A DNA stretch of 64,000 nucleotides, taken from Uliginosibacterium sp036017065. Its GTDB lineage: Bacteria; Pseudomonadota; Gammaproteobacteria; Burkholderiales; Rhodocyclaceae. The stretch is taken from contig NZ_JAYXHR010000001.1 in NCBI RefSeq assembly GCF_036017065.1, positions 1,054,001 through 1,118,000 on the forward strand, in the 5' to 3' direction. Made by a program: the position numbers and the translations under genes. The notes below the pieces were generated by a model. It was not told the origin of the DNA, ran no database searches, and worked only from the letters and a program-made list of their open reading frames with translations. The stretch's first letter is position 1; each line of letters opens with the position of its first letter. Positions 26,968 through 36,697 of this stretch are shown here, in pieces.

Positions 26968-28506
26968 ATGAACCTGCTTCGCGCGCTCGCCACCGTCAGT
27001 GGCATGACGCTGGTTTCGCGCATCCTCGGCTTCGTCCGTGATGCCGTCACCGCCTACGCCTTCGGGGCCAGCGTGATGATGGACGCGTTCGTCGTCGCCT
27101 TCCGCCTGCCCAACCTGCTGCGCCGGCTGTTCGCCGAGGGCGCGTTCTCGCAGGCCTTCGTACCGATCCTCGCGGAGTACAAAAACAAGCAGGGCGAAGC
27201 CGAGACGAAACGCCTGGTCAATCACGTCGCCTCACTGCTGGGGGTCGCGGTGCTGCTGGTCTCCATCCTCGGCGCCATCGCCGCGCCGGCCATCATCTGG
27301 CTGACCGCACCGGGCTTCGCCGACGAGCCGCAGCGCTTCGCGCTCACCGTCGAGATGACGCGGATCACCTTCCCCTACATCTTCTTCATGGCGCTGGTGG
27401 CCCTGTCGGCCGGCGTGCTCAACACCTGGGGCCGATTCGCGGTACCGGCCTTCACGCCGGTGCTGCTCAACATCGCGATGATCGTGATGGCACTGTTCGC
27501 CGCACCCTGGTTCGACCCACCGGTGCTGGCGCTGGCCTGGGGCGCCTTCCTCGGCGGCGTGCTGCAGCTGGCCCTGCAGGTGCCCGCGCTGATGAAGATC
27601 GGCATGCTGCCGCGCTTCTCGCTGACCTTCAGCGACCCGGGCGTGAACCGCATCCTCAAGCTGATGCTGCCCGCGACGCTGGGCGTATCGGTGGCACAGG
27701 TCTCACTGCTCATCAACCAGGTGTTCGCCAGCTTCCTGCCCGCCGGCAGCATGAGCTGGCTGTACTTTGCCGATCGCCTGATGGAGTTCCCCACCGGCCT
27801 GCTCGGCGTGGCGATGGGCACCATCCTGCTGCCCAGCCTGGCGAAGTACCACAGCACGGACGACCGCGCCGGCTTCTCCGCCCTGCTCGACTGGGGCCTG
27901 CGCATGACGCTGCTGCTGACGCTGCCCGCTGCCGTGGCGCTCGCCATCATCGGCGTGCCGCTGGTGGCCACCCTGTTCAAGCACGGCGCCTTCACCGCCG
28001 CCGACGTGCTGCAGACGCGCACCGCACTCGCCGCCTATGCCGTCGGCCTCACCGGCCTCATCGCCGTGAAGATCCTCGCCCCCGCGTTCTACTCGCGGCA
28101 GGACATCCGCACACCGGTGAAATTCGGCGTCATCTCGCTGGTCGCCACGCAGCTGATGAACCTCGCCTTCATCGGCCCGCTGCGTCATGCCGGCCTGGCG
28201 CTGTCGATCAGCCTCGCCGCCCTGCTGAACGCCGGCCTGCTCTACCACGGCCTGCGCAAACGCGACGCCTACCAGCCGGCCGCCGGGTGGGGGAAGTTCA
28301 GCCTGAAGCTGGGCGTAGCACTGATCGTGATGGGTGCGGCGCTGTACTTCGCGATGGGCGCTGAAACCTTCTGGCTGCAAGCCAGCACGCACGACCGGCT
28401 GATCCGGCTGATGCTCGTCATCCTCGCCGGCGTGACGACTTACTTCGGCAGTCTGTTCGCGCTGGGATTCCGCCCTGCGGACTTCAAGCGACGCACAAAG
28501 GTCTAG
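26968..28506 (+). CDS. murJ: Lipid II flippase MurJ
   Basis: Flips lipid II across the inner membrane for peptidoglycan synthesis. The 512 residues contain about 14 transmembrane helices of the MVF fold. Family signatures are TLVSRILGFVRDAVTAYAFGAS near the start, AFRLPNLLRRLFAEGAFSQAFVPIL, and the mid-protein LGVAMGTILLPSLAKYHS. The start MNLLRALATVSGM fits the family. A longer frame upstream is not conserved. It is followed by a bidirectional terminator. Confidence 0.97.
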   Translation: MNLLRALATVSGMTLVSRILGFVRDAVTAYAFGASVMMDAFVVAFRLPNLLRRLFAEGAFSQAFVPILAEYKNKQGEAETKRLVNHVASLLGVAVLLVSILGAIAAPAIIWLTAPGFADEPQRFALTVEMTRITFPYIFFMALVALSAGVLNTWGRFAVPAFTPVLLNIAMIVMALFAAPWFDPPVLALAWGAFLGGVLQLALQVPALMKIGMLPRFSLTFSDPGVNRILKLMLPATLGVSVAQVSLLINQVFASFLPAGSMSWLYFADRLMEFPTGLLGVAMGTILLPSLAKYHSTDDRAGFSALLDWGLRMTLLLTLPAAVALAIIGVPLVATLFKHGAFTAADVLQTRTALAAYAVGLTGLIAVKILAPAFYSRQDIRTPVKFGVISLVATQLMNLAFIGPLRHAGLALSISLAALLNAGLLYHGLRKRDAYQPAAGWGKFSLKLGVALIVMGAALYFAMGAETFWLQASTHDRLIRLMLVILAGVTTYFGSLFALGFRPADFKRRTKV

Positions 28507-28519
28507 CTCGCATCCACTC

Positions 28520-28555
28520 AAAGAGAAACGCCGGCTTGAGCCGGCGTTTCTCTTT
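28520..28555. terminator. Bidirectional terminator between murJ and the oxidoreductase fusion gene
   Basis: AAAGAGAAACGCCGGC and GCCGGCGTTTCTCTTT form a perfect 16-bp stem with a TTGA loop. It lies between two convergent genes, 14 bp after the murJ stop and 18 bp from the stop of the minus-strand gene. Confidence 0.85.
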
Positions 28556-28572
28556 GTCACGTCAGGCAGACA

Positions 28573-31500
28573 TCAACCGAAGTCCTTCTCCCCCTGGATG
28601 ACCGCCGGGTAGCCCGTCATTGCGCGCGAGGTCTGCATGCCGGCCATCGTCGCCGCCTCCACGCAACCCGCGTTCAGGCCCGTGCGGATCCAGTCTCCCG
28701 TCAGGTAGAGGTTGGAGAAACCGCTGCCATCGGTTTCCAGTCGTGCCTTGGTGGAGTTCACCACCGACAGCACGTACTGCTCCGACGGGTCGACGTTGGC
28801 GCGCCAGTACTGGCTGTTGAAGCGCGCCTCGCCGCTGCCGCCGTCCGGGTCGACCAGCCAGTTCCATTCGAACTTGCCAGGCTTGCCGACGCCCGCGGCG
28901 GCGGGCCACAGCCAGCCCATCTCGCTGGTCATGTTGTGGATCGCACCGGCCTTCGCGACGGCGGCGACCTCTGCAGGAAAGCCGTGGTTGCTCGGCGGCG
29001 GCAGCTTGCCTTGCGTGAAGGCGCTGCAGAAGTAGGCGCAGTTCTTCGGCTCGTCGGCGCCGACCGGCCAGTCCTCGCGGCACAGCAACTGGTCCATCGA
29101 TGCCCAGGTGTCATAGGGTTCGGTAAAACCGGACAGCACCGGCTCCTCGCCACTCCTGGGCGTGTAGGCCCAGCCGAGGTTCTTCAGCGGCTGGTTGAGC
29201 CAGAGCTGGTAGGCCTGCGTCGCCACCGTCTTCACCACGTTCGAGGTGTTGGCGAGTGCCGGGCTTTCGGCCAGCAGCTTTGGCGCGATCCACGGCAGGG
29301 AGCCGATGGAGATGCCGAACACCACGCGGTCGAAATCCACACCGCGCTTCAGCGTGAGTTGCGGCAGCGGCTGGCCGAAGCTCTGCTGGTACACCTCCGG
29401 CCAGTTGGTCCACATCGACTCCAGGTTGATGCCGTTGCTCTGCAGCACCGCCGCCTGCTTGTCGTCGATCTCACCGTAGTTCGGCTCGCTCGGCCAGCAC
29501 GGCAGGCCCTTCACCGGCACGAAGGGATCGTAGTCGTCACCCTTCAAGGCGACCTGCTGGGTCATCAGGATTTCATCGACGGCGCCGTTCTTCGGCACCA
29601 TGTCCTCCACCTTGTGGAAGAACCGGAACTTCACGCCGCGCTGCTTCAGCACTTCGTACATCGGCGCGAAGATCACGTCGCCCATGCCGGCCTGCATCTT
29701 CCACATGACGCCGCCCTTGTAGAGCAGGCCGATGCGCAGCGTGGCGCGCAGCATCGTGCCGGCTTCCACGTTGGGTTTGCTGAAGTCGCCGTCGACATAG
29801 GCGAACACCAGGTCGTACAGCGCGCGCACCGGTGCGCAATCCACCGTGTAACGCTCGTTGGCGCCGTGCTTCTTCAGCCAGGCGCGCAGGTCGATGTCGT
29901 TGATGACGTCGAAGGTCTGCGCCTTGAACACGCCGTCGCGCACCATGCCCACCAGCGTGGCGACGCCGAGGTCCAGCGTGATGAACAGGCGACGCAGTTC
30001 GTCGTTGGTGTCCAGCAGGTCACCGACGCGCGCATACACCAGCCGACGCATCACCTCCAGCGCGTCGGCGGCCAGCTCGAACTGCACTTGATCGCTGCGC
30101 AGGTGCGCCGCCTTGAAGCTGCCCACCAGCGCCTCGGCGCGGGTGGACAGGCGCGCGACATCCTCGCCGAACTCGCTCAGCACCTTGATCGCCACATCCT
30201 CGGCGCGCTCGACCACCTCCTCCTTCACCTCGGCCACCACCTTGTTGAAGAGGTTGCCGAGCAGGCCGCGCGGCACCGGCCCCGCTGGTCGCGGGTTGGC
30301 CTGCACCGCGGCGTGGGCCTGCAACTCGCCGAGGATTTTCTTGATCCACGCGTAGGCCGCCACCGCGGCGTCCCACATGTTCAGCACTTCCTCGCCGTCG
30401 CCGGGCGTGCCGGGCAGCAGCGGGAAGTCAACCGGCCAGGTCTTCCAGTCGCCGTCGATGAATTCGGTGACCGCAGTGAAGCTGTGCGACTTGAAGGCCT
30501 CGTCCCAGGTCGCCAGCGGCGCGCCGGGCGGGCGGCCGAGTTCGCCGTACACCTTCTGGATCGCGTTGAAGGCGTTCTCGTAGAAGCCGAACCAGATGTG
30601 CAGGCCGTGCTCCTCGATGCGCTGCCCGTACTTCGCATTGCGGCCGCTCGCCCCCTTTCCGCCGAGTCGCCAGCCCATCTGGTACAGCGTGATGTCGTAC
30701 TTGCTCTGCCAGCCCGGCTGATCGGTGAGGTAGAAGGCCGTCATCATCGAGCCGACGCCACCGCCGAGGATGGCGATCTTCTCCGGCGCGATCACCGAGT
30801 TGTTGTACAGCTCCTGTGCCTGCTGGACCGTGAAGTCGAAGTACAGGTTGATCGGCATGATGGCGTCCTGCGCGCCGAGTTCCAGGCCGAGCGTCTGCGC
30901 CAGCGGGAAGCTGGCGTTGTCGTGCAGGTTCAGGCTGTAGGTGCCGCCCAGCAGTGCGGCGCTGTGCAGCTTGTCCACCTTCGCCGGGGCGATGGTGATG
31001 GCCTGGTACACCGCGCGGTCGCCGGTGCCGTCCGGCAGCTGCTTCAGGAAGATCTGCGCCAGTTGCTCGGACAGCAACTGCTTCATCACGTCGCGCACGC
31101 CGGCCTCGTCCAGCGCGAAGAAGCCCGGCGAGGACATCAGCACCTTGAGGCCTTCTTCCATGAACTCGACGAATTCGCCGATCGGCGTGTCCGGTGCCTT
31201 GCTGGTCTGCGTCACCTCCAGCAGCGGGTTCCAGGCGAGCTGGGTTTCCGGCGAGAAGGGCTGGAAGCTCTTCACCGTCAGCGTCAGCTTCTCCGCCGGC
31301 TGGCCAACGTCCGGCATCGTGTATTGGCAGTCGTACTTGGGGTAGCCGTACAACTCGCGCCCGTTGATCAGCGCCATGGCGTCGTCCACCCAGATGTGCA
31401 TCGGGTAGAAGAACACGCGGTCGATCTTCGTCTGCCCCTTCTCCTCGACCTCGCGACCGACGATCACCCAGGTGACGATGTCGGTCTCCTTGATCCAGCC

Positions 31501-31797
31501 CTTGTCACGATCCACCGGCCGCTCGGAGAAGGCGTGGCTGATGCGCGTGAAGCTCAGCAGCACGTAAGGCGTCAGCACCCGGAAGCGCGCCCGGCCACCG
31601 GACCCCGCACTCAAGGTGGCATCCACCGAGCGCTGCAGGCATTCCGTCTTGCCCTTCACGAAGAAGCCGTACAGGTTGGCCTGCTGCAGTACCAGCGGCG
31701 AGTGCATCAGCACCGAACCCGGCGGGTAGATGTAGGGCGGACGGTTGGGCGTCTCCGGACTTCCGGACGGACTTGCGGGCGTACGTTCCTGGCTCAT
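28573..31797 (-). CDS. Acetoacetate-decarboxylase-like domain fused to FAD amine-oxidase-type oxidoreductase
   Basis: 1074 residues. Residues about 25-325 resemble the acetoacetate decarboxylase superfamily. In NGRELYGYPKYDCQY the Schiff-base lysine position appears kept (Lys154), while the second lysine of the classical KK pair is Tyr155. From about residue 338 follows a dinucleotide-binding fold (IAILGGGVGSMMTAFYLTD), then RLGGKGASGRN and EEHGLHIWFGFYENAF. It ends with NLYLTGDWIRTGLNAGCVEAA, as in phytoene-desaturase/amine-oxidase flavoproteins. The ATG at 31797 follows GGAGGAGAAGG. There is no signal peptide. The substrate is unknown. The divergent neighbour is an amidohydrolase. Confidence 0.85.
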   Translation of the reverse strand: MSQERTPASPSGSPETPNRPPYIYPPGSVLMHSPLVLQQANLYGFFVKGKTECLQRSVDATLSAGSGGRARFRVLTPYVLLSFTRISHAFSERPVDRDKGWIKETDIVTWVIVGREVEEKGQTKIDRVFFYPMHIWVDDAMALINGRELYGYPKYDCQYTMPDVGQPAEKLTLTVKSFQPFSPETQLAWNPLLEVTQTSKAPDTPIGEFVEFMEEGLKVLMSSPGFFALDEAGVRDVMKQLLSEQLAQIFLKQLPDGTGDRAVYQAITIAPAKVDKLHSAALLGGTYSLNLHDNASFPLAQTLGLELGAQDAIMPINLYFDFTVQQAQELYNNSVIAPEKIAILGGGVGSMMTAFYLTDQPGWQSKYDITLYQMGWRLGGKGASGRNAKYGQRIEEHGLHIWFGFYENAFNAIQKVYGELGRPPGAPLATWDEAFKSHSFTAVTEFIDGDWKTWPVDFPLLPGTPGDGEEVLNMWDAAVAAYAWIKKILGELQAHAAVQANPRPAGPVPRGLLGNLFNKVVAEVKEEVVERAEDVAIKVLSEFGEDVARLSTRAEALVGSFKAAHLRSDQVQFELAADALEVMRRLVYARVGDLLDTNDELRRLFITLDLGVATLVGMVRDGVFKAQTFDVINDIDLRAWLKKHGANERYTVDCAPVRALYDLVFAYVDGDFSKPNVEAGTMLRATLRIGLLYKGGVMWKMQAGMGDVIFAPMYEVLKQRGVKFRFFHKVEDMVPKNGAVDEILMTQQVALKGDDYDPFVPVKGLPCWPSEPNYGEIDDKQAAVLQSNGINLESMWTNWPEVYQQSFGQPLPQLTLKRGVDFDRVVFGISIGSLPWIAPKLLAESPALANTSNVVKTVATQAYQLWLNQPLKNLGWAYTPRSGEEPVLSGFTEPYDTWASMDQLLCREDWPVGADEPKNCAYFCSAFTQGKLPPPSNHGFPAEVAAVAKAGAIHNMTSEMGWLWPAAAGVGKPGKFEWNWLVDPDGGSGEARFNSQYWRANVDPSEQYVLSVVNSTKARLETDGSGFSNLYLTGDWIRTGLNAGCVEAATMAGMQTSRAMTGYPAVIQGEKDFG

Positions 31798-31968
31798 TCC
31801 TTCTCCTCCCCTGAAGTGTTGGATGGATGACTGCTGACAAGAAGCTGCTGCACCGGACGGCGGGTGCCGTGATTCTGCATGGGCTGCCCGCATTTGTGAG
31901 AAACGGAAAATGAGGCAAAACTACCGGCTATCCGATTACAAAGACACCGCCCCGAAGGACAGCCCGCC

Positions 31969-32862
31969 ATGCCCCTCGCATCCCTGCGTCCCCGCCTCGC
32001 TGCCCTGGTCGGCATCGCGCTGCTGGCCACCGGTCTGACCAGCCCGGCCCAGGCCCAGGACCGCGCCCGGAATCCGGCCGCGAAGACCATGCCGATCTTC
32101 GACGCCCACCTGCACTACAACTGGGAGCCGACCGCCCATTTCCCGCTCGACAAGGTGTTGAAGACCTTCGCCGACAACAACGTGCGCGGCATCCTCGCCA
32201 CCAGCCGGCCGAACGCCGGCACCCATGCGCTGGTGTCCGCAGGGCAGCCCAAGCCCTGGGTGGTGCCCTTCCTGCGGCCCTACCGCATCCGCGCCGACAT
32301 CGGCACCTGGTACGGCGACCGCCAGACCATGAAGCTGATCGAGGAGGAGTTTCCACGCGGCTACTACAAGGGCATCGGCGAATTCCACCTACACGGCTTC
32401 GCCGCGAAGAGCGACGTGGTGCGCGACGTCGTGCTGTTCGCCAGGAAGCACAAGCTGATGCTGCACGCCCACAGCGACGTGGTGGCCATCGAGGAGTTGT
32501 TCGCCGTCGACCCGCAGGCGCGCATCATCTGGGCGCACACCGGCTTCACCGAACCGGCCGACAAGGTTGCGGAAATGTTGCAGCGCTATCCCGGCCTGAC
32601 GGCGGAGCTGTCGTACCGTGGCGGCATCACCGGCGCAGGGGGCGTGACGGCCGAATGGAAACGGCTGTTCGACCGCTTCCCCGACCGCTTCCTGCTCGGC
32701 TCCGACACCTGGATCAACGAGCGCTGGGACGACTACCCGAACATCATCGGGCAGTACCGCGAATGGCTGGCCGACCTGCCGCCCGCGGTGGCGGAACAGA
32801 TCGCCTGGAAGAACGCCGAGCGCCTGTTCGGCCCGGCGCCGGAGGCTGTCACGAAACCCTGA
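31969..32862 (+). CDS. Exported amidohydrolase-family protein
   Basis: 297 residues with a Sec signal peptide (LAALVGIALLATGLTSPAQAQ) and a TIM-barrel metal-dependent hydrolase domain. Likely metal ligands are HxH in PIFDAHLHYNW, the His in KLMLHAHSDVV, the His in IIWAHTGFTEP and the Asp in LLGSDTWINERWDDY. It looks like the amidohydrolase-2 group and the substrate cannot be told. It is divergent from the decarboxylase/FAD fusion gene, with 171 bp between the starts that may hold shared control sites. Confidence 0.85.
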   Translation: MPLASLRPRLAALVGIALLATGLTSPAQAQDRARNPAAKTMPIFDAHLHYNWEPTAHFPLDKVLKTFADNNVRGILATSRPNAGTHALVSAGQPKPWVVPFLRPYRIRADIGTWYGDRQTMKLIEEEFPRGYYKGIGEFHLHGFAAKSDVVRDVVLFARKHKLMLHAHSDVVAIEELFAVDPQARIIWAHTGFTEPADKVAEMLQRYPGLTAELSYRGGITGAGGVTAEWKRLFDRFPDRFLLGSDTWINERWDDYPNIIGQYREWLADLPPAVAEQIAWKNAERLFGPAPEAVTKP

Positions 32863-32901
32863 CGCCTCTCCGGAGCCACGCCCCGGACGCACGAAGAACA
32901 A

Positions 32902-32932
32902 AAGGCAAAGGGCCGCAATCGCGGCCCTTTGC
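32902..32932 (-). terminator. Terminator behind the OmpA-like gene
   Basis: GCAAAGGGCCGC (32905-32916) pairs with GCGGCCCTTTGC (32921-32932), a 12-bp stem with a 4-nt loop. On the minus strand CTTTTGTT follows, which suits the gene ending at 32959. On the plus strand no T-run follows. Confidence 0.75.
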
Positions 32933-32958
32933 ACGAGTACGACCTGCTTGAAACCCGC

Positions 32959-33450
32959 TTACTGCACGCGCAACTCGACGCGACGTGCCTCGGCCGCCTG
33001 GCCATCGCCAAGCGTGCTTTCCGGCTTGCGCAGCTTCACCCGCTCGACGCCCACGCCGGCAGACAGCAAGGCCTGGCGCACACCCAGGGCACGCTGCTTG
33101 GCCAGCTCCGCGTTCTGCGCGGCGTTGCCGCTGGCATCGTGGAAGCCGGAGACCAGCACGATCAGCGTCGGTTGGGCCGCGGCGGCCTCCACCACCTTGG
33201 CCAGTTGCGCCTGCGCATCGCCCGACAGATCCGCTTGGCCGATCTCGTAGTACACCTTGACCAGGGCCTCGCCGACCGGGGCGATGTCCACTTCCTCGAT
33301 CACCAGTTCGACCTCGGGTGCCTCGGCGCTCGGGCGGGAACCCAGGCCCATCACCGCAAAGGTGAGGACACCCACCACCACGGCCGCGACAATCAGGCCG
33401 ATGAAGGTAAGGGCCACGCGGGTATTGTCATCATCGTCCTGACTGCTCAT
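32959..33450 (-). CDS. OmpA-like domain protein with one membrane anchor
   Basis: 163 residues. A short acidic N-terminus is followed by a transmembrane helix (about 12-36, VALTFIGLIVAAVVVGVLTFAVMGL) and an OmpA C-terminal-type domain in the periplasm. That domain contains VKVYYEIGQADLSGDAQAQLAKV, LVSGFHDASGNAAQNAELAKQRALGVRQAL and EARRVELRVQ. It should bind peptidoglycan from the inner membrane. The ATG follows GGGAGG. It stands alone and has its own terminator. Confidence 0.85.
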   Translation of the reverse strand: MSSQDDDDNTRVALTFIGLIVAAVVVGVLTFAVMGLGSRPSAEAPEVELVIEEVDIAPVGEALVKVYYEIGQADLSGDAQAQLAKVVEAAAAQPTLIVLVSGFHDASGNAAQNAELAKQRALGVRQALLSAGVGVERVKLRKPESTLGDGQAAEARRVELRVQ

Positions 33451-33619
33451 GCAAGCCTCCCTGTTATGAATCCGGAAGGCAGGAGAATACGCCTCTGGCA
33501 TCTGCCTTTGCATCACAAATTTGAGACATGTGGCGAGCGCTGGACCATGCTCAAAATGCGCAATCCTGATCAAAGCCGCTGCGGGAGGATGGCCCTGCAG
33601 GCAACCACCACCGGACCCA

Positions 33620-34474
33620 ATGAAAGCCGCTACCCGAGAACGCCACGGCGAACGTATCGAACGCGCAGTGCGCTGGCTCACCCGCCACCTGGATGCCGGG
33701 GTCGACCTCCACCGGCTGGCGGAGGAGGCCGCGTTGTCGCCGTATCACTTCCATCGCGTCTATCGCGCGCACATGGGCGAGACGGTGCAGCAGACGCTGA
33801 GCCGGCTGCGGCTGCACCGCGCGGCCGGGCGGCTGCTGGAAGGGTCGCGGGCCATCGCGCTGATCGCCACCGAAGCGGGTTTCGGCAGCGTGCAGGCCTT
33901 CAACCGCGCTTTCCGCGCGGCCTATGGCCTGCCCCCCGCAGCCTTCCGCGGACGCCGGCTGGTGCAGTTTCCTGCACTGCCATCCCTCAACCGTCAGGAG
34001 AACACCATGTACACCGTTCGCATCGAGAACCGCCCCACCGTCGCCGTCGTCGCGCTGGCCCACGAGGGTGACTACCAGCAGATCGGCCACAGCTTCGAGC
34101 GCCTTGCCGCCTGGGCGGGCGGCAAGGGCTTGCTGGGACCGCAGACGCGCTCCTTCGGCATCTACTACGACGATCCCGAATCGGTGCCCGCCAGGGATCT
34201 GCGCTCGGAGGCCTGCATCACCGTCCCCGCCGGCTTCCGGCCGGAAGAAGACTTCCGCCTGTTGCAGACCCCGGGCGGCCGCTGCGCAGTGCTGGAATTC
34301 ACCGGCCCTTACGCCGAACTGCACAAGGCCTACGCCTGGCTGTACGGCGAATGGCTGCCGGCCAGCAACGAGGAACCGGCCGATGCGCCGGCCTTCGAGG
34401 AATACCTCAACAACTGCGCGGACCTGCCGCCCAGCGAGTGGCGCACCGCCATCTGCATTCCGCTGGCGGATTGA
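33620..34474 (+). CDS. AraC-family regulator with GyrI-like effector domain
   Basis: 284 residues. The N-terminal AraC-type double helix-turn-helix (about 10-110) contains LHRLAEEAALSPYHFHRVYRAHMGETVQQTL and LIATEAGFGSVQAFNRAFRAAYGLPPAAF. A C-terminal GyrI-like small-molecule binding domain (about 130-284) follows, as in Rob and SbmC. The domain order is the usual one for drug-responsive regulators. No obvious target gene lies next to it; the TPR gene downstream is convergent. The start MKAATRER was chosen because residues further upstream are not conserved in type. Confidence 0.9.
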   Translation: MKAATRERHGERIERAVRWLTRHLDAGVDLHRLAEEAALSPYHFHRVYRAHMGETVQQTLSRLRLHRAAGRLLEGSRAIALIATEAGFGSVQAFNRAFRAAYGLPPAAFRGRRLVQFPALPSLNRQENTMYTVRIENRPTVAVVALAHEGDYQQIGHSFERLAAWAGGKGLLGPQTRSFGIYYDDPESVPARDLRSEACITVPAGFRPEEDFRLLQTPGGRCAVLEFTGPYAELHKAYAWLYGEWLPASNEEPADAPAFEEYLNNCADLPPSEWRTAICIPLAD

Positions 34475-34526
34475 ACGACGCCCCGCCCCTCGGCTTGCCG
34501 AGGGGTGGCACCTGCGACGACAACGC

Positions 34527-35873
34527 TCAGGCCGCCACCTGCACGCGGGCGCCCGCGATCCGCGTCGCCAGGCGCCAACTCCAGTCGGTGGGCTTGAGCC
34601 GCGCACGCTCGGCCAGGTAATGCTCCGCACGCGAAAGATCGCGCGAGCGGATCGCGGCCTCGATCAGCGTCAGCGACAACAGGTCGCGCTGCGCGTTGCT
34701 GCCGCCGAAGCGGTGCGCATGGTCGCGCACCCGCGCGATGCGCGTGATGGCCTGTGCGTGCTGTCCGCGCGCAAACGCCAGCATGCCTTCCGCCAGCGGC
34801 AGACCGACTTCGCTGGTCATCACCGCGTTGAGACTTGTGGTGCCGGTGGCCGTCTCGCGCATCTGCGCCAGCAGGCGCTCAATGGCGTGGCCGCGCCCGC
34901 AGGCCGCGAAGCTCAGCATGGCGTGCAGGTCGTTGAAGGCGTAGTGGCCGCGCTCCACGTCCAGCTTGCCCTGCCAGATGTCGGCCACCCGCTCGAAACG
35001 GTCACCGATGTCCACGCCTTCCAGGCTCAGGCGCCACAACATCGCGGTGGCGTCCACCAGCACCAGCAGCATGTCGGTCTGCGGGCCGAGGATGCGCTGG
35101 TCGACGATCTCCAGCACCGCCGCGTGTTCGCCGCGGTCGAGGTGGAACAGCGCGAGATGCCACCAGTTATGCGGTGCGAAGCCATTGCCCGGCTTCGCCC
35201 AGTCGGCCTCGCGACCGCGCAGCCAGTCCATGCCCTCTTCGATGCGCCCCTGCATCTCCATGACGTGTGCCACCGCATGCACGGACCAGCCGTCGGCGGG
35301 GTCGATCTCCAGCGCGCGGCGCCCCAGGCGTTCGGCCTCGGCGTACTCGTGACACTCCTCCAGGCCGAAGGCCTGCATGCCCAGTACGTAGGAGTAGCCC
35401 GGCATGTCGCTGCGCCAGGCGCGCAGCACGCGCGCCACGCGATTGCGCAGGTTCACCGCGTCGCCACGGTAGAAGTCCATCAGGTGAGATATCTGGATGC
35501 TCAGCGCATCGCAGGGGTGCTCGATCAGCACTTCGTCGAAGACCTGGCAGGCACTCAGCCAGTCACCGGCGACGAGACGTTCCGCCGCCAGCGTCAGGCG
35601 CTGCTCGCGTTGCGTGGCGTACTTGTGCAGGCCGGCGGCACGCGTCACCGCTTCGCGCACCATGGGCAGGTAGCGCTGCTCGGACGTCGTGTAGAGCACG
35701 AAGGCCTTGAACAGATGACCCATGATGAAATCCGGGTCGGCGGCGAGCGCACGCTCGATGGTGGCAATCGGGTCGCCGCTGTAGCGCTGGAATTCGGCCA
35801 GCGCGGTTTCGTACAGTGCCACTGCGTCACGACTGCCGGTCGATACCGGCACGCCACGAAAATCCTTCAACAT
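34527..35873 (-). CDS. TTC38-like tetratricopeptide repeat protein
   Basis: 448 residues resembling the tetratricopeptide repeat protein 38 family shared by bacteria and animals. Typical segments are ALAADPDFIMGHLFKAFVLYTTSEQRYLP, GDWLSACQVFDEVLIEHPCDALSIQISH, and GFAPHNWWHLALFHLDRGEHAAVLEIVD. It is cytoplasmic with no signal peptide. The molecular role of the family is unknown. The ATG at 35873 gives MLKDFRGVPVSTG and follows a GGGG site. Confidence 0.85.
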   Translation of the reverse strand: MLKDFRGVPVSTGSRDAVALYETALAEFQRYSGDPIATIERALAADPDFIMGHLFKAFVLYTTSEQRYLPMVREAVTRAAGLHKYATQREQRLTLAAERLVAGDWLSACQVFDEVLIEHPCDALSIQISHLMDFYRGDAVNLRNRVARVLRAWRSDMPGYSYVLGMQAFGLEECHEYAEAERLGRRALEIDPADGWSVHAVAHVMEMQGRIEEGMDWLRGREADWAKPGNGFAPHNWWHLALFHLDRGEHAAVLEIVDQRILGPQTDMLLVLVDATAMLWRLSLEGVDIGDRFERVADIWQGKLDVERGHYAFNDLHAMLSFAACGRGHAIERLLAQMRETATGTTSLNAVMTSEVGLPLAEGMLAFARGQHAQAITRIARVRDHAHRFGGSNAQRDLLSLTLIEAAIRSRDLSRAEHYLAERARLKPTDWSWRLATRIAGARVQVAA

Positions 35874-36051
35874 TGAAAATCCCCTGACAGGTTTGCTGGC
35901 GCACGCCGCGGCCATGCCGTCGGCTTGCGCATTTATCGAACTGCTTGGTTTGATGGGCCGGGCGACGGTCATGCCGCCCAGCAGGCAGGCAAGGCTCATG
36001 CGGTGCGTCCGGTTGCGGCTGAGTAGCTGCCGAGTACTGCTCAGTAATCGC

Positions 36052-36465
36052 TCAGTAGCCCCACTCGCTGCGCGAGCTGGCGCCACCACCGGACGCGGCA
36101 GCCTTGCGGTCGCCACGCAGCACGTGCCACACGCCACCCTGGTTGTCGCCGGTGATGTCGCCCGGCTTCGCATCGCCGACATAGAAGTACAGCGGCATGC
36201 CTTTCCAGGCCCACTGCTGGCTGCCGTCGTCGCGACGCAGGATGCTGAAGTCACCCCCTGCCAGTGCCGGGTTGGCGACCGCGAAGGGCGGCCATGCCGC
36301 CGCACAGCCCCCGTTGCAGGTGCTGCGACCGCCGCTGTCCTTGTCGAAGGTGTAGAGCGTGCGGCCGTCCTTGCTGGCGAGCACGCCATTCTTCTCGATG
36401 GCGGGGTTGGCCTGCGCGGTGGTGACGATGCTCAGCAGGGCAGTGGTGATGAGGATGTGCTTCAT
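36052..36465 (-). CDS. Secreted repeat protein of the COG4315 type
   Basis: 137 residues with a signal peptide (HILITTALLSIVTTAQA) and two copies of the short repeat found in putative lipoproteins of COG4315. The repeats are GVLASKDGRTLYTFDKDSGGRSTCNGGCAAAWPPF and QWAWKGMPLYFYVGDAKPGDITGDNQGGVWHVL. The two cysteines (CNGGC) lie in the first repeat. The function is unknown. It is on the same strand as the ECF sigma/anti-sigma pair 300 bp upstream; such proteins often lie in ECF regulons, so a link is plausible. Confidence 0.85.
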   Translation of the reverse strand: MKHILITTALLSIVTTAQANPAIEKNGVLASKDGRTLYTFDKDSGGRSTCNGGCAAAWPPFAVANPALAGGDFSILRRDDGSQQWAWKGMPLYFYVGDAKPGDITGDNQGGVWHVLRGDRKAAASGGGASSRSEWGY

Positions 36466-36697
36466 GTCGGTATCTCCGTAGTGGTTGCGCGCAATGGCTG
36501 CGCGTAATGGTTGCGACCCGCGGGCCTCAGCAGCCCGGCGATGACACATACGGAGCACCCCGCACAACGGATGCAGGCTGGATGCGGATTCCAGTACAGA
36601 CGAAGGGGCAGTCGCCGCCTCCCACGACGAGGGGACGATCAGGGAAGACGTGGAACGATCAGCGGAGGGATTTCAGATGGCGCGTGGCGAATTGCCA

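Noticed and set aside
28936..31830. Long open frame antisense to the decarboxylase/FAD fusion gene
   Set aside because: Same kind of shadow. The protein is rich in His, Arg, Gln and Val in a way typical of antisense GC-rich frames, and the sense frame has clear domains.
34527..36389. Longer TTC38-like frame reaching 36389
   Set aside because: The extra 172 codons overlap the COG4315 gene and are not conserved in type. The ATG at 35873 opens directly into the conserved region.
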